From JAVJRN01 sp040218415 (GTDB taxonomy: Bacteria > Bacteroidota > Bacteroidia > Cytophagales > Cyclobacteriaceae), in assembly GCA_040218415.1 (NCBI GenBank), contig JAVJRN010000021.1, positions 124,001-188,000 on the forward strand: a DNA stretch of 64,000 nt. Reading direction: 5' to 3'. Below, one piece after another: positions 36,113-43,908 of this stretch (the first letter of the stretch is position 1; every line of letters starts with the position of its first letter). Position numbers and translations under genes: made by a program. The notes under the pieces are model-generated. The model was not told the origin of the DNA. It ran no database searches and was given only the letters and a program-made list of their open reading frames with translations.

Positions 36113-37609
36113 CTAGTTGTTGAAGTTAGAGTTTCCTCTTTTAAATAAGCCGTTTTTGACATCAAGTAAATAAATAACTGTCAAGTACATCATAAGCTGT
36201 CCTACAATCATATAATATCTAAAAGATGCATCAACGCCCCAAAAGTAGAAAGCCCAGATGAAAACAGCAGCCAAAATGATATAAATTAAGCCTTTTGCCA
36301 CTTCATAAGGAACAGGAAAATGCTTTTGACCCAAATAGAAGCTAATAACGACCATAATAAAATAAGCACAGAATGGAGTAATAGCTCCTCCCAAATATCC
36401 AAATCGAGGAATGAAAATAATATTTAAAATAAGCGTAGCTACCGCACCTATCACGGTGATCCATGCTCCATACATGGTTTTATCCGTGAGCTTGTACCAT
36501 ATGGACAAATTAAAATAAATGCCTAGAAACACGCCTCCACCTAATAGCCATGGGACAATATGCAGTCCTTTAAGGTATGCGCTTTGACCCAAAAGGATCG
36601 GCGCAAAATCTTCCAAAACCAAAGAGATAAATAACCAGCTGAAGCAAGAAAAAATAATAAATGCGTGCATGACCCTGCTAAAAAGAATTGGAGATTCCTT
36701 ATTTGCAGCTTGCGAAAAAAAGAAAGGCTCTGATGCGTACCTGAAAGCCTGTACTGCCAGAGTCATAAAGACTGAAAATTTGTAGCAGGCACCAAAAATT
36801 CCTAGCGCTTCTAATTTTGTCTGGTCTGGATAAAAATCATCTGGAAGAAGATACCTCAGTAACGCCCTTGAAAGCATTTCATTGGTGACCCCAGCAAAAC
36901 CCATGAGCAAAAGTGGTAAAGCGTAAACCAACACGGGTAAAAGCCTTTTATCTATTTTAAATTTTAAACTAAGAAAGTAGCTGCCAAAGAATGGCAAATA
37001 GATGAAATTGGCTATTAGATTGGATAAGAAAACATAACCTACCCCAAGATTTTTCATGGATTCAGGGACAATCTTTAGACTAAAATCGCTTTCCAACCAA
37101 GGAATCAAAAGTAAGAATGTCAAATTCAACCCAATATTGACCATGATATTGGTGAGTTTGAGAAAGGCAAATTTTTTGGGTTTCCCCTCCAGTCTTAACC
37201 TTGCAAAAGGCAATGCAACAAAGGCATCAATGACTAAAATACAAGCAAGCCACTGAATAATGTATGTTTGATCCACATAACCTAGCCACTGCGCAATGAT
37301 TGAAGAGGAAAAGAAAATACTCCCTCCAAGAATGATGGAGGTAAGCAATATGCTCGACTGAGCAATATCAAAATAGGTTTTGGAATCCTTGAATTTTGTA
37401 GCGAACCTAAAATAGGCCGTTTCTAGGCCATAAGTAAAAACTACATTAAGAAATGCCATGTAGGCATAGAGCTCCGTAACAATTCCATATTCCGCCGGAG
37501 CAAAAACTGTAGTATATAATGGAACAAGAAGGTAACTTAGAAAACGGCCTATAATGCTACTAAGCCCATAAATGGCCGTTTGACCTGCCAGCTTACTGAG
37601 TTGCCCCAC
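36113..37609 (-). CDS. Oligosaccharide flippase / polysaccharide export protein (MOP superfamily, Wzx-like)
   Basis: A 498-residue integral membrane protein with about 14 helices. The family opening is GQTAIYGLSSIIGRFLSYLL, with LVPLYTTVFAPAEYGIV in the first helical hairpin. It is expected to flip lipid-linked oligosaccharides across the inner membrane. The start is GTG 37609, directly after an in-frame stop, with no usable ATG before the conserved helix. It lies 20 bp upstream of the nucleotidyltransferase; in many relatives a dUTPase gene stands between the two, and none is present here. Confidence 0.88.
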   Translation of the reverse strand: MGQLSKLAGQTAIYGLSSIIGRFLSYLLVPLYTTVFAPAEYGIVTELYAYMAFLNVVFTYGLETAYFRFATKFKDSKTYFDIAQSSILLTSIILGGSIFFSSSIIAQWLGYVDQTYIIQWLACILVIDAFVALPFARLRLEGKPKKFAFLKLTNIMVNIGLNLTFLLLIPWLESDFSLKIVPESMKNLGVGYVFLSNLIANFIYLPFFGSYFLSLKFKIDKRLLPVLVYALPLLLMGFAGVTNEMLSRALLRYLLPDDFYPDQTKLEALGIFGACYKFSVFMTLAVQAFRYASEPFFFSQAANKESPILFSRVMHAFIIFSCFSWLFISLVLEDFAPILLGQSAYLKGLHIVPWLLGGGVFLGIYFNLSIWYKLTDKTMYGAWITVIGAVATLILNIIFIPRFGYLGGAITPFCAYFIMVVISFYLGQKHFPVPYEVAKGLIYIILAAVFIWAFYFWGVDASFRYYMIVGQLMMYLTVIYLLDVKNGLFKRGNSNFNN

Positions 37610-37613
37610 TTAA

Positions 37614-38399
37614 TTATGCGCCTGTAAAATTGGCTTTTCTTTTTTCCATAAATGCTGACGCGCCTTCTTTAAAATCGTTGGTCCCGCAGCATCTTGCAAA
37701 AGCATTGGCTTCCGTTTGGTAACCATTCACCGCATTGTCAAAAACAGCATTGACACAATCAATGACTAAACCAGTAGCTATTGGCGCTTTTGAGGCTATT
37801 TTAAGTAAAATTTCTTTGGCTTTGTCTAGCGCCTCTGATTTGCTTTCTGTTACATGATTGGCTAGCCCATATTGAAGTGCTTGTGTTGCCGTCATCATAT
37901 CTGCCGTCATCAAGTATTCAAATGCTCTTGCCTTCCCAATCAATTGAGTCAGTCTTTGGGTGCCTCCGTATCCAGGAAGTATTCCCAGATTGACTTCTGG
38001 CTGACCAAACTTGGCATTTGAGGTCGCTACGCGCATATGACAAGCCATCGCTAGCTCACATCCTCCACCCAATGCAAACCCGTTTACTACGGCAATCACT
38101 GGTGTTTGACAATTTTCGATCAATTCGAAAACTCCCTGACCTTCCTCCGCAAATTTCCGCGCATTCATTTCATTCAATTGAGAAAACTCACCGATATCCG
38201 CTCCTGCAACAAATGCCTTTTCTCCAGCTCCCGTTAGGATTACGCCACGAATGTCTTTGTTATCATACACAGAATCAAAAACTTCCTTTATTTCAGAAAG
38301 TGTAGCCATGTTCAATGCATTGAGCTTGGACTCACGGTTAATGGTAATGGTAAGTATCTGATCCTCGGTAGCGAGTAGGAGATTTTCCAAATTATTCAT
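37614..38399 (-). CDS. Enoyl-CoA hydratase/isomerase (crotonase family)
   Basis: A 261-residue crotonase-fold enzyme that hydrates enoyl-CoA to 3-hydroxyacyl-CoA. The oxyanion-hole strand (AFVAGADIGEF) and both catalytic glutamates are present, in GGGCELAMAC and FGQPEVNLGILPGYGGTQRL, so it should be a true hydratase. It is close to short-chain (crotonyl-CoA) hydratases of beta-oxidation or butanoate metabolism. ATG 38399 (MNNLENLLL) is preferred over a start 11 codons earlier. Only 4 bp separate its stop from the flippase GTG downstream, so read-through into the envelope block is likely. Confidence 0.92.
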   Translation of the reverse strand: MNNLENLLLATEDQILTITINRESKLNALNMATLSEIKEVFDSVYDNKDIRGVILTGAGEKAFVAGADIGEFSQLNEMNARKFAEEGQGVFELIENCQTPVIAVVNGFALGGGCELAMACHMRVATSNAKFGQPEVNLGILPGYGGTQRLTQLIGKARAFEYLMTADMMTATQALQYGLANHVTESKSEALDKAKEILLKIASKAPIATGLVIDCVNAVFDNAVNGYQTEANAFARCCGTNDFKEGASAFMEKRKANFTGA

Positions 38400-38466
38400 A
38401 AAATATTGTTTGCTAGATAAATATTCTTTCAAATTTAACCCTTATTAAGTTAAATCATGCCCCATT

Positions 38467-39414
38467 TCATAAAGCTCCAATCATTGGCCTGATGTTTTCC
38501 AACATAATGTCAGTCATTTTCTGAAGATCGTACCTCGGTTCCCACCCCCAGTCGGAGCGTGCTTTAGTATCATCGATGCTGTTAGGCCAAGAGTCTGCAA
38601 TCTCTTGTCTAAAGTCTGGATGGTAGTCAATGTCAAAATCAGGATATTGCTTTTTGATGGATAAAAAGATTTCAGTTGGTGTGAAACTAGTTGCCGCTAC
38701 ATTATAGCTTGACCTTATGCTAATCTTTTCCTCTTCACTTTCCATCAATTCGATTGTAGCTCTTACAGCATCATCCATAAACATCATGGGTAGTCTTGTA
38801 TCCGCCCTCAAAAAACAATCAAAACTTTGACCTTCGATAGCCTTCCAATATATATCTACGGCATAATCAGTCGTACCACCACCTGGCTTGCCTTTATACC
38901 CAATTAGTCCCGGATATCTTAAAGACCGGACATCTACACCAAATTTTTTGTGATAGTATTCGCACCATCTCTCTCCTGCCAATTTACTAATTCCATAAAC
39001 TGTAGAAGGATTCATGATCGTTTTTTGCGGAGTATCAGCTTTCGGGGTGTCTGGCCCGAACACCGCAATGGAACTTGGCCAATAAACTTTACAAGTATAA
39101 TCTTTGGCCAGCTCTAGCACATTCAACAATGAATTCATGTTCACATCCCAAGCAAATTTTGGATTTTGCTCCCCTTTGGCAGAAAGAATAGCTGCTAAGT
39201 GGTAGATTTCCGTGATCGCATGACGTTTAATCGCTTTTTCCAGATCGTCTTTTTTCAGTGCATCAAGGATTTCAAAAGGGCCATCTTTAATGACCGATAC
39301 GGGTCCAGATAGATCGGAGGCGATTACATTTTCAAGGCCAATCCTTTCTCTTAGAGACAAAGTAAGCTCCGAGCCAAGTTGACCGCAAGCGCCAATAATT
39401 AAGACTTTACGCAT
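38467..39414 (-). CDS. tdh: L-threonine 3-dehydrogenase, SDR/epimerase type
   Basis: A 315-residue extended SDR resembling UDP-galactose epimerases. The NAD motif GACGQLG is at residues 8-14 and the catalytic Tyr140-x3-Lys144 (YGISK) is present. The segments LRYPGLIGYKGKPGGGTTDY and ADSWPNSIDDTKARSDWGW are specific to SDR-type threonine dehydrogenases. It oxidises L-threonine to 2-amino-3-ketobutyrate, which the neighbouring kbl product cleaves. The two genes are divergent from a shared region carrying a -7 box for each direction. ATG 39414 is preferred; the longer frame adds 17 non-conserved residues. Confidence 0.92.
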   Translation of the reverse strand: MRKVLIIGACGQLGSELTLSLRERIGLENVIASDLSGPVSVIKDGPFEILDALKKDDLEKAIKRHAITEIYHLAAILSAKGEQNPKFAWDVNMNSLLNVLELAKDYTCKVYWPSSIAVFGPDTPKADTPQKTIMNPSTVYGISKLAGERWCEYYHKKFGVDVRSLRYPGLIGYKGKPGGGTTDYAVDIYWKAIEGQSFDCFLRADTRLPMMFMDDAVRATIELMESEEEKISIRSSYNVAATSFTPTEIFLSIKKQYPDFDIDYHPDFRQEIADSWPNSIDDTKARSDWGWEPRYDLQKMTDIMLENIRPMIGAL

Positions 39415-39446
39415 AAAGTGGGGTATGTAATTGTGTATTTGAGTTG

Positions 39447-39454
39447 CAAAAATA
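39447..39454 (-). promoter_or_regulatory. -7 box, TATTTTTG, of tdh
   Basis: On the minus strand TATTTTTG followed by CA matches TAnnTTTG, about 33 bp before the tdh ATG. Confidence 0.45.
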
Positions 39455-39464
39455 GCATCTCCCA

Positions 39465-39494
39465 TTTGATAGGTACTAATGTTCTATAACTTTA
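39465..39494 (+). promoter_or_regulatory. -33/-7 promoter of the 39523-kbl operon
   Basis: TTTG (39465-39468), 18 bp, then TAACTTTA (39487-39494): a Bacteroidota promoter with one mismatch in the -7 box, about 30 bp before the first ATG. Confidence 0.5.
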
Positions 39495-39522
39495 CATTCC
39501 AATGCTTGTTTGAAACAAAGCC

Positions 39523-39774
39523 ATGATGACCTTCGAAGAATATTTAATATCAAAAAAAATTGATCCTAAATCGTTTGCCAAGCGTGATTCTGATAGATTT
39601 TCCAACTTTGAGAACATCTTCAATCAACTTCACCCCAACAGCTTTACCCAGCAAAAACTTTTTTTGATTAACAGAATAAGGAGGGAATTTCCTCTAAAGG
39701 ATGACTCGACAAGCGAAACCGTCACAAAGACAAAACAAGTCAAACCGAAAATAGCACCCAGAATTAAGAAATAA
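39523..39774 (+). CDS. Small basic protein upstream of kbl, unknown function
   Basis: An 83-residue soluble protein: FEEYLISKKIDPKSFAKRDS, a short helical middle (QQKLFLINRIRREFPLK), and a basic, low-complexity tail ending KIAPRIKK. No known motif is seen. Two adjacent ATGs (39523, 39526) are possible starts. It has a promoter of its own and lies 6 bp before kbl, so it is co-transcribed with threonine catabolism. Its length, codon use and tight linkage argue that it is real. Confidence 0.75.
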   Translation: MMTFEEYLISKKIDPKSFAKRDSDRFSNFENIFNQLHPNSFTQQKLFLINRIRREFPLKDDSTSETVTKTKQVKPKIAPRIKK

Positions 39775-39780
39775 GACAAT

Positions 39781-40971
39781 ATGTATCAATCATTAAAAAC
39801 CAAACTTGATAAAGAAATCGCCGAAATAAAAGAGGCCGGACTTTACAAACAAGAACGCATCATTTCCTCACCCCAGGATGCCGTCATTAAACTTGGCGAT
39901 GGCAAGGAAGTCATCAACTTTTGTGCAAATAACTATTTGGGACTTTCTTCTCATCCTAAAGTGGTAGAAGCGGCAAAGGCTACTATAGATTCTCATGGCT
40001 TTGGCATGTCCTCCGTGAGGTTTATCTGTGGCACCCAAGACATTCACAAAGAGTTGGAAGAAAAAATTTCAAAATTTTTAGGCGTGGAAGACACCATTCT
40101 TTATGCCGCAGCATTTGACGCCAATGGTGGCGTTTTTGAGCCGCTTCTCGGGCCAGAAGATGCAATTATTTCTGATGCACTCAACCATGCCTCGATCATC
40201 GATGGTGTCAGACTTTGCAAAGCACAAAGACTGAGATACGAGCACAACAATATGGCTGACTTGGAAACCAAGCTACAAGAAGCAAAAGATGCCAAAGTAA
40301 AAGTGATTGTGACGGATGGGGTTTTCTCTATGGATGGCACCATTGCTCAGCTTGATAAAATATGTGAACTCGCCGATAAATATGATGCCGTTGTGATGTC
40401 TGATGAATGTCATTCCACGGGCTTTATGGGCAAAACAGGAAGAGGCGTTCACGAGCATTGTGGCGTGATGGATCGTGTAGATATTATCACGGGAACTTTG
40501 GGTAAAGCCTTGGGCGGTGCTTCTGGTGGTTTTACTTCTGGTAAAAAAGAGATTATCGAAATTTTAAGACAGAGATCTAGACCTTATTTATTCTCTAACA
40601 CCCTAGCTCCATCCATTGTTGGCGCATCCATAGCGGTCATTGATATGCTGTCAGAAACTACTGAGCTGCGCGACAAACTGGAAGAAAACACCAAATACTT
40701 TAGGAAAAAAATGACCGATGCAGGGTTTGACATCAAGCCAGGAGAACATGCCATCGTTCCGATTATGCTTTATGACGCGGTACTTTCTCAAAATATGGCA
40801 GCCAAGTTACTTGAAGAAGGTATTTACGTCATTGGCTTTTATTTTCCAGTAGTACCCAAAGGACAAGCCCGTATCAGAGTACAAATGTCTGCCGTGCATG
40901 ATCAATCTCATTTGGACAAGGCGATTGCCGCTTTTATTAAAGTGGGTAAGGAATTGGAAGTTTTAAAGTAA
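39781..40971 (+). CDS. kbl: Glycine C-acetyltransferase (2-amino-3-ketobutyrate CoA ligase)
   Basis: A 396-residue PLP enzyme of the alpha-oxoamine synthase family. Lys242 in TGTLGKALGGASGG holds PLP, and VICANNYLGLSSHP-like and SDECHSTGFMGKTGRG segments are as in Kbl. It cleaves 2-amino-3-ketobutyrate with CoA into glycine and acetyl-CoA, completing threonine breakdown begun by the divergent tdh product. Related 8-amino-7-oxononanoate synthases share the fold, but adjacency to tdh decides the call. It ends at a hairpin terminator (40993-41037). The glycine formed could feed the glycine cleavage system, whose H protein is at 16856-17227. Confidence 0.95.
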   Translation: MYQSLKTKLDKEIAEIKEAGLYKQERIISSPQDAVIKLGDGKEVINFCANNYLGLSSHPKVVEAAKATIDSHGFGMSSVRFICGTQDIHKELEEKISKFLGVEDTILYAAAFDANGGVFEPLLGPEDAIISDALNHASIIDGVRLCKAQRLRYEHNNMADLETKLQEAKDAKVKVIVTDGVFSMDGTIAQLDKICELADKYDAVVMSDECHSTGFMGKTGRGVHEHCGVMDRVDIITGTLGKALGGASGGFTSGKKEIIEILRQRSRPYLFSNTLAPSIVGASIAVIDMLSETTELRDKLEENTKYFRKKMTDAGFDIKPGEHAIVPIMLYDAVLSQNMAAKLLEEGIYVIGFYFPVVPKGQARIRVQMSAVHDQSHLDKAIAAFIKVGKELEVLK

Positions 40972-40992
40972 AGTTGACTAACAAAACAAAGT

Positions 40993-41037
40993 CAGGAAAA
41001 CGATGATCTTTTTGCGTTTTCCTGTGTGTTGTTTTTT
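40993..41037 (+). terminator. Terminator of the kbl operon
   Basis: A 10-bp stem CAGGAAAACG/CGTTTTCCTG with a 12-nt loop and a T-rich tail, 21 bp after the kbl stop. Confidence 0.8.
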
Positions 41038-41091
41038 AATTCCTTTAATGGCGGGTTTATTTGATCGTCCTTAATACTATGTACTATGGTT

Positions 41092-41781
41092 CTATATTAG
41101 CCCCATATCTCTTGAAAGCGTCATCAATTCCGGTGTATTATTAACTTCTAGCTTTCGAATCATATTTTTTCGATGTGTGGCTACAGTATAAGGGGAAATA
41201 TGCAACATATTCCCTATTTCGGATGACCTAAACCCGCGTGCCACCAAACGAAGTACCTCTATCTCCCGACTGCTTAGGCGGTCATGAAAGAATTGAACTT
41301 CTGGCAACTCAAAATCAAATGACGAGGTGTGAGGGCCGATAACTCTCCATGAACCAGGCTTAGGACGCATCCAAGTCACATCTTCAATATAAGACAAATT
41401 GCTCGTGAGCTCACCTTTGTATTCCCCGTTGGCTATGCCGTGCCTAATAAAATAATAAAGCTTGCCTCCCTTCCCTTTGGCTCGAAATACGTTGCTAGAC
41501 TTATGCTCTCCTACCTTCACTCCGCATTTGTTAAGAAAAGTAATAAGAGATTTTGAAAAGTTGAAAGTACCATTTAAGTCATCGGGATGAGTCAGACCTA
41601 TAAACTTATCTAAGGTATCTATTTCTGAGGGTTCGTAACCAGCAATCTTTTTATGCTTCGCTATAATAAACCTATTATTCGATGCTTCATAAGTCCATTG
41701 AACACCTAGCTCATTTGGACTCAAATAATTTTCAGGTTGATCTGCCCGATACAATCTATTTAAATGACTGATTTGTTTCAT
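41092..41781 (-). CDS. LuxR-type transcriptional regulator with N-terminal PAS-like sensor
   Basis: A 229-residue regulator. The first about 150 residues resemble a PAS-type sensor (VQWTYEASNNRFIIAKHKKIAGY, THPDDLNGTFNFSKSLITFL). The C-terminal LuxR helix-turn-helix is at about 167-225 (LSSREIEVLRLVARGFRSSEIG, HISPYTVATHRKNMIRKLEV). No receiver domain is present, so it probably responds to a small ligand or redox state rather than a kinase. It is divergent from the alpha/beta hydrolase gene 510 bp away; a palindrome at 42245-42264 is a possible binding site. A -7 box is at 41829-41836. Confidence 0.85.
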   Translation of the reverse strand: MKQISHLNRLYRADQPENYLSPNELGVQWTYEASNNRFIIAKHKKIAGYEPSEIDTLDKFIGLTHPDDLNGTFNFSKSLITFLNKCGVKVGEHKSSNVFRAKGKGGKLYYFIRHGIANGEYKGELTSNLSYIEDVTWMRPKPGSWRVIGPHTSSFDFELPEVQFFHDRLSSREIEVLRLVARGFRSSEIGNMLHISPYTVATHRKNMIRKLEVNNTPELMTLSRDMGLI

Positions 41782-41828
41782 CGCTTAAAATGACTTTAGT
41801 TGATAAAATAGAAGGCTCATAACGAAAA

Positions 41829-41836
41829 CAAAAATA
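41829..41836 (-). promoter_or_regulatory. -7 box, TATTTTTG, of the LuxR-type gene
   Basis: On the minus strand TATTTTTG matches TAnnTTTG, 48 bp before the ATG; no clear -33. Confidence 0.35.
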
Positions 41837-42244
41837 GCCTGAAATAAGACAAGATATTTTTTGCGCAAATCCCAAACCTCTTTTTAAAGCGATTTCATTG
41901 GAAGATCCTACAAAGTTAGAATACTCAATGACGAAAGTAATTTCACACGTCTTTTTAAATATTCAGGAACTCCAAAAGGCCTATTCATATTTATTTTTAA
42001 CTCCCAATGAGATGATTGTTAACATCATCAATTAATATAAATCACTCCTATTTCCACGTTCACAGCCTCTATGATCATACTTTATGTAAATGCATATTGC
42101 TATGGCATGGAACTTTTTATTTTCAAATTATCAAACTCCCCCCACAAGCTTTCCCGATTTTTATCAAACCTAATTTCATTGATTTTATTAACGAACTATT
42201 TTTTATCAGATAAGCTTTGCATATAAAATTAGTGGGTAATAAAA

Positions 42245-42278
42245 AATACCTAAAACTAGGTATTTTGGTAAAAACCAA
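42245..42278. promoter_or_regulatory. Tandem dyads upstream of the hydrolase gene
   Basis: AATACCTA-AAAC-TAGGTATT (42245-42264, 8-bp arms) is followed at once by TTGGT/ACCAA (42265-42278). They end 14 bp before the ATG at 42292. The position suits an operator or a 5' leader hairpin. Confidence 0.5.
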
Positions 42279-42291
42279 TAAATTACGCTAA

Positions 42292-43119
42292 ATGTTACCT
42301 AAAAATATGAATATTTCAAGAAAACATTTAGATAAATTAGTAATCATACTTGGAGGAGGTCCAGGCCTATCGCCAAATTACTTGAGTCCATTCCATCAAC
42401 ACCTTTCACTGACTGATTATGGTATTGTGACCTATGCTCCATTGCTTAGTTTGACCGAGCGGTCAGAAATAGGACTTAAAAACGGTGTTGAAGAGCTTAT
42501 AAAAATAGTTGAATCATTTGATCATAAAGAAGTGACCCTCTTAGGTCATTCATTTGGAGGAATGATCGTTTTGGAATATCTCATGACACACAAAGTGCAT
42601 GCATCCATCAAAAAGATAATTTTAAGCAACACCATTTCAGATTGTAAAAAGTACAGTAGTAATTTAAGGGTATTGATGAATAACCTGCCAGAGCAATCAA
42701 AATCGCGTTTGCTTCAATTGGAAGCTGAAAGACACTTTGGGGAAGAGTTTTGGGGAATATTTATGACAGATTTCTCGGCTCGACATGCTTGCATAATTAA
42801 CCCCGTACCTGATGATCTCCAAGAAAGCTTGAGTAAAGCTGATATTTCGCTTTACCAGTACTTTTTTGGTGAAAATCCATTCGACATTGATGGGAGACTA
42901 GCAGATTGGAGGTTTACCAAACCTATGGAAGCTTTCGACAAGCCCATACTCATCGTAGGAGGACATAGTGATACTGTTTTTGAAGAAGATGTTCATCATC
43001 TTCAAAAGAAACTAGAGAACGCATCTACCTTTATGACGCCACAATCGTCTCACTATCCTTTTTGGGAAAATCCTGACGCCTATTTCCCTCAGATTAAAGC
43101 GTTTTTAGATGCTGATTAG
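42292..43119 (+). CDS. Alpha/beta hydrolase, proline-iminopeptidase-like
   Basis: A 275-residue hydrolase of the S33/alpha-beta fold. The oxyanion HGGPG-equivalent is GGGPGLS (residues 21-27), the nucleophile Ser87 lies in GHSFGG, and a late Asp (GGHSDTVF) and His (SSHYPFWENP) complete the triad. There is no signal peptide, so it is cytoplasmic. It is similar to prolyl aminopeptidases and lactone hydrolases; the substrate cannot be named. Starts at 42292 and 42307 are both possible. It stands opposite a LuxR-type regulator, which may control it. Confidence 0.82.
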   Translation: MLPKNMNISRKHLDKLVIILGGGPGLSPNYLSPFHQHLSLTDYGIVTYAPLLSLTERSEIGLKNGVEELIKIVESFDHKEVTLLGHSFGGMIVLEYLMTHKVHASIKKIILSNTISDCKKYSSNLRVLMNNLPEQSKSRLLQLEAERHFGEEFWGIFMTDFSARHACIINPVPDDLQESLSKADISLYQYFFGENPFDIDGRLADWRFTKPMEAFDKPILIVGGHSDTVFEEDVHHLQKKLENASTFMTPQSSHYPFWENPDAYFPQIKAFLDAD

Positions 43120-43168
43120 ATAGGGCTTCCATGTTTATTCCTTTTAAGTCCTAAGGCCGGACAGGCCC

Positions 43169-43211
43169 ATACTTTCTGCCTTGACCGAAACGTCGGACCG
43201 GCAGAAAGTAT
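43169..43211. repeat. 12-bp perfect inverted repeat
   Basis: ATACTTTCTGCC (43169-43180) and GGCAGAAAGTAT (43200-43211) flank a 19-nt loop. A smaller hairpin, GTCCA-CGG-TGGAC, follows at 43216-43228. Confidence 0.85.
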
Positions 43212-43262
43212 CCGAGTCCACGGTGGACAAAGAAATCAAGCGGTTCCCCGCCGGGACTGTGT

Positions 43263-43403
43263 ATAAATTTCTGAAATTCAGACTGTTCCTACAATGAATC
43301 CCAAATCGCACCGCAGCGGCGGACCGTCGGCGACCCGGTCGCTTCGCTCAAACAGGGGATTCATTTTTGATTATCATGGCCTGAATTTCTTATCGAAATT
43401 TAT
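43263..43403. repeat. Nested inverted-repeat element with GC-rich core
   Basis: The outer arms ATAAATTTC (43263-43271) and GAAATTTAT (43395-43403) are continued by GAAATTCAG (43273-43281) and CTGAATTTC (43381-43389). The inner arms AATGAATCCC (43293-43302) and GGGATTCATT (43356-43365) enclose a GC-rich core with the hairpin GCGAC-CCG-GTCGC (43330-43342). The whole can fold into one long cruciform or RNA stem. Confidence 0.85.
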
Positions 43404-43756
43404 CCAAGGCCGATCGAAAACCTCAAAATCTATGCTTTTACCTCATTTTTAAGGTTTTGAAATACTCATTTAACAATCCCAAAACGCTTTTTGGTTCAAT
43501 TTAGGAACCTTTCTGCCGCTAAAAACAATTATCCAAGATGCCCTAGATAAGTCTCAGTAACAAGTTAATACCGCCATTCAGTCATTGTGACTTTTACACT
43601 ACTGCGATATCAAAACAGTAAAATACCATCTCTACATCTGTTTTTCTGATTCAGACAAATACCATCAGGCAGCATCCCTCCTCGTGTAGCTATTGATCTG
43701 CCTCTTTTTTGAAGGAGGATTGGCTGAAATCTCAAGAAATAGCTTGCCAGAGCGAA

Positions 43757-43850
43757 TTATCAATATGATAATGAAATTTCAATTTGACTATGATATTGAT
43801 AACGTTTGTATTGTAAAATTATGTCACCGCATGTCAAAGCGGTGTTTTAC
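43757..43850. repeat. Second dyad cluster upstream of the 43909 gene
   Basis: TTATCAATAT (43757-43766) pairs with ATATTGATAA (43793-43802) around the palindrome TGAAATTTCA (43772-43781). CACCGC/GCGGTG (43825-43830, 43839-43844) is flanked by GTAAAA/TTTTAC (43813-43818, 43845-43850). Confidence 0.7.
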
Positions 43851-43876
43851 CAACAACTTTCGCAACCCAGCCCCCG

Positions 43877-43884
43877 TATATTCG
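43877..43884 (+). promoter_or_regulatory. Promoter-like box, TATATTCG, before the 43909 gene
   Basis: CGTATATTCGC is identical to the core of the rpoD promoter (minus strand, 7050-7058), and lies 25 bp before the ATG at 43909. No good -35 hexamer was found. Confidence 0.35.
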
Positions 43885-43908
43885 CCCAAGACTAAATAAT
43901 CAGTCACT

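Larger units (their letters stand above)
41782..42291. other. Gene-free region between the divergent LuxR and hydrolase genes
   Basis: 510 AT-rich bases. A -7 box for the LuxR gene lies at 41829-41836 and two dyads lie at 42245-42278. A 65-codon frame inside (42016-42213) looks non-coding. Confidence 0.6.
43120..43908. other. Gene-free structured region (789 bp)
   Basis: No supported gene. It contains a GC-rich island with nested inverted repeats (43169-43403), further dyads at 43757-43802 and 43813-43850, and a promoter-like box at 43877-43884. Base composition of the island differs sharply from the AT-rich surroundings. Confidence 0.7.

Noticed and set aside
42016..42213. 65-codon frame between the LuxR and hydrolase genes
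   Set aside because: AT-rich, His/Phe/Ile-rich sequence with no recognisable domain; likely chance.
43693..43899. 68-codon frame in the structured intergenic region
   Set aside because: It runs through the dyads, lacks a promoter or ribosome site and has an odd composition; better explained as non-coding.
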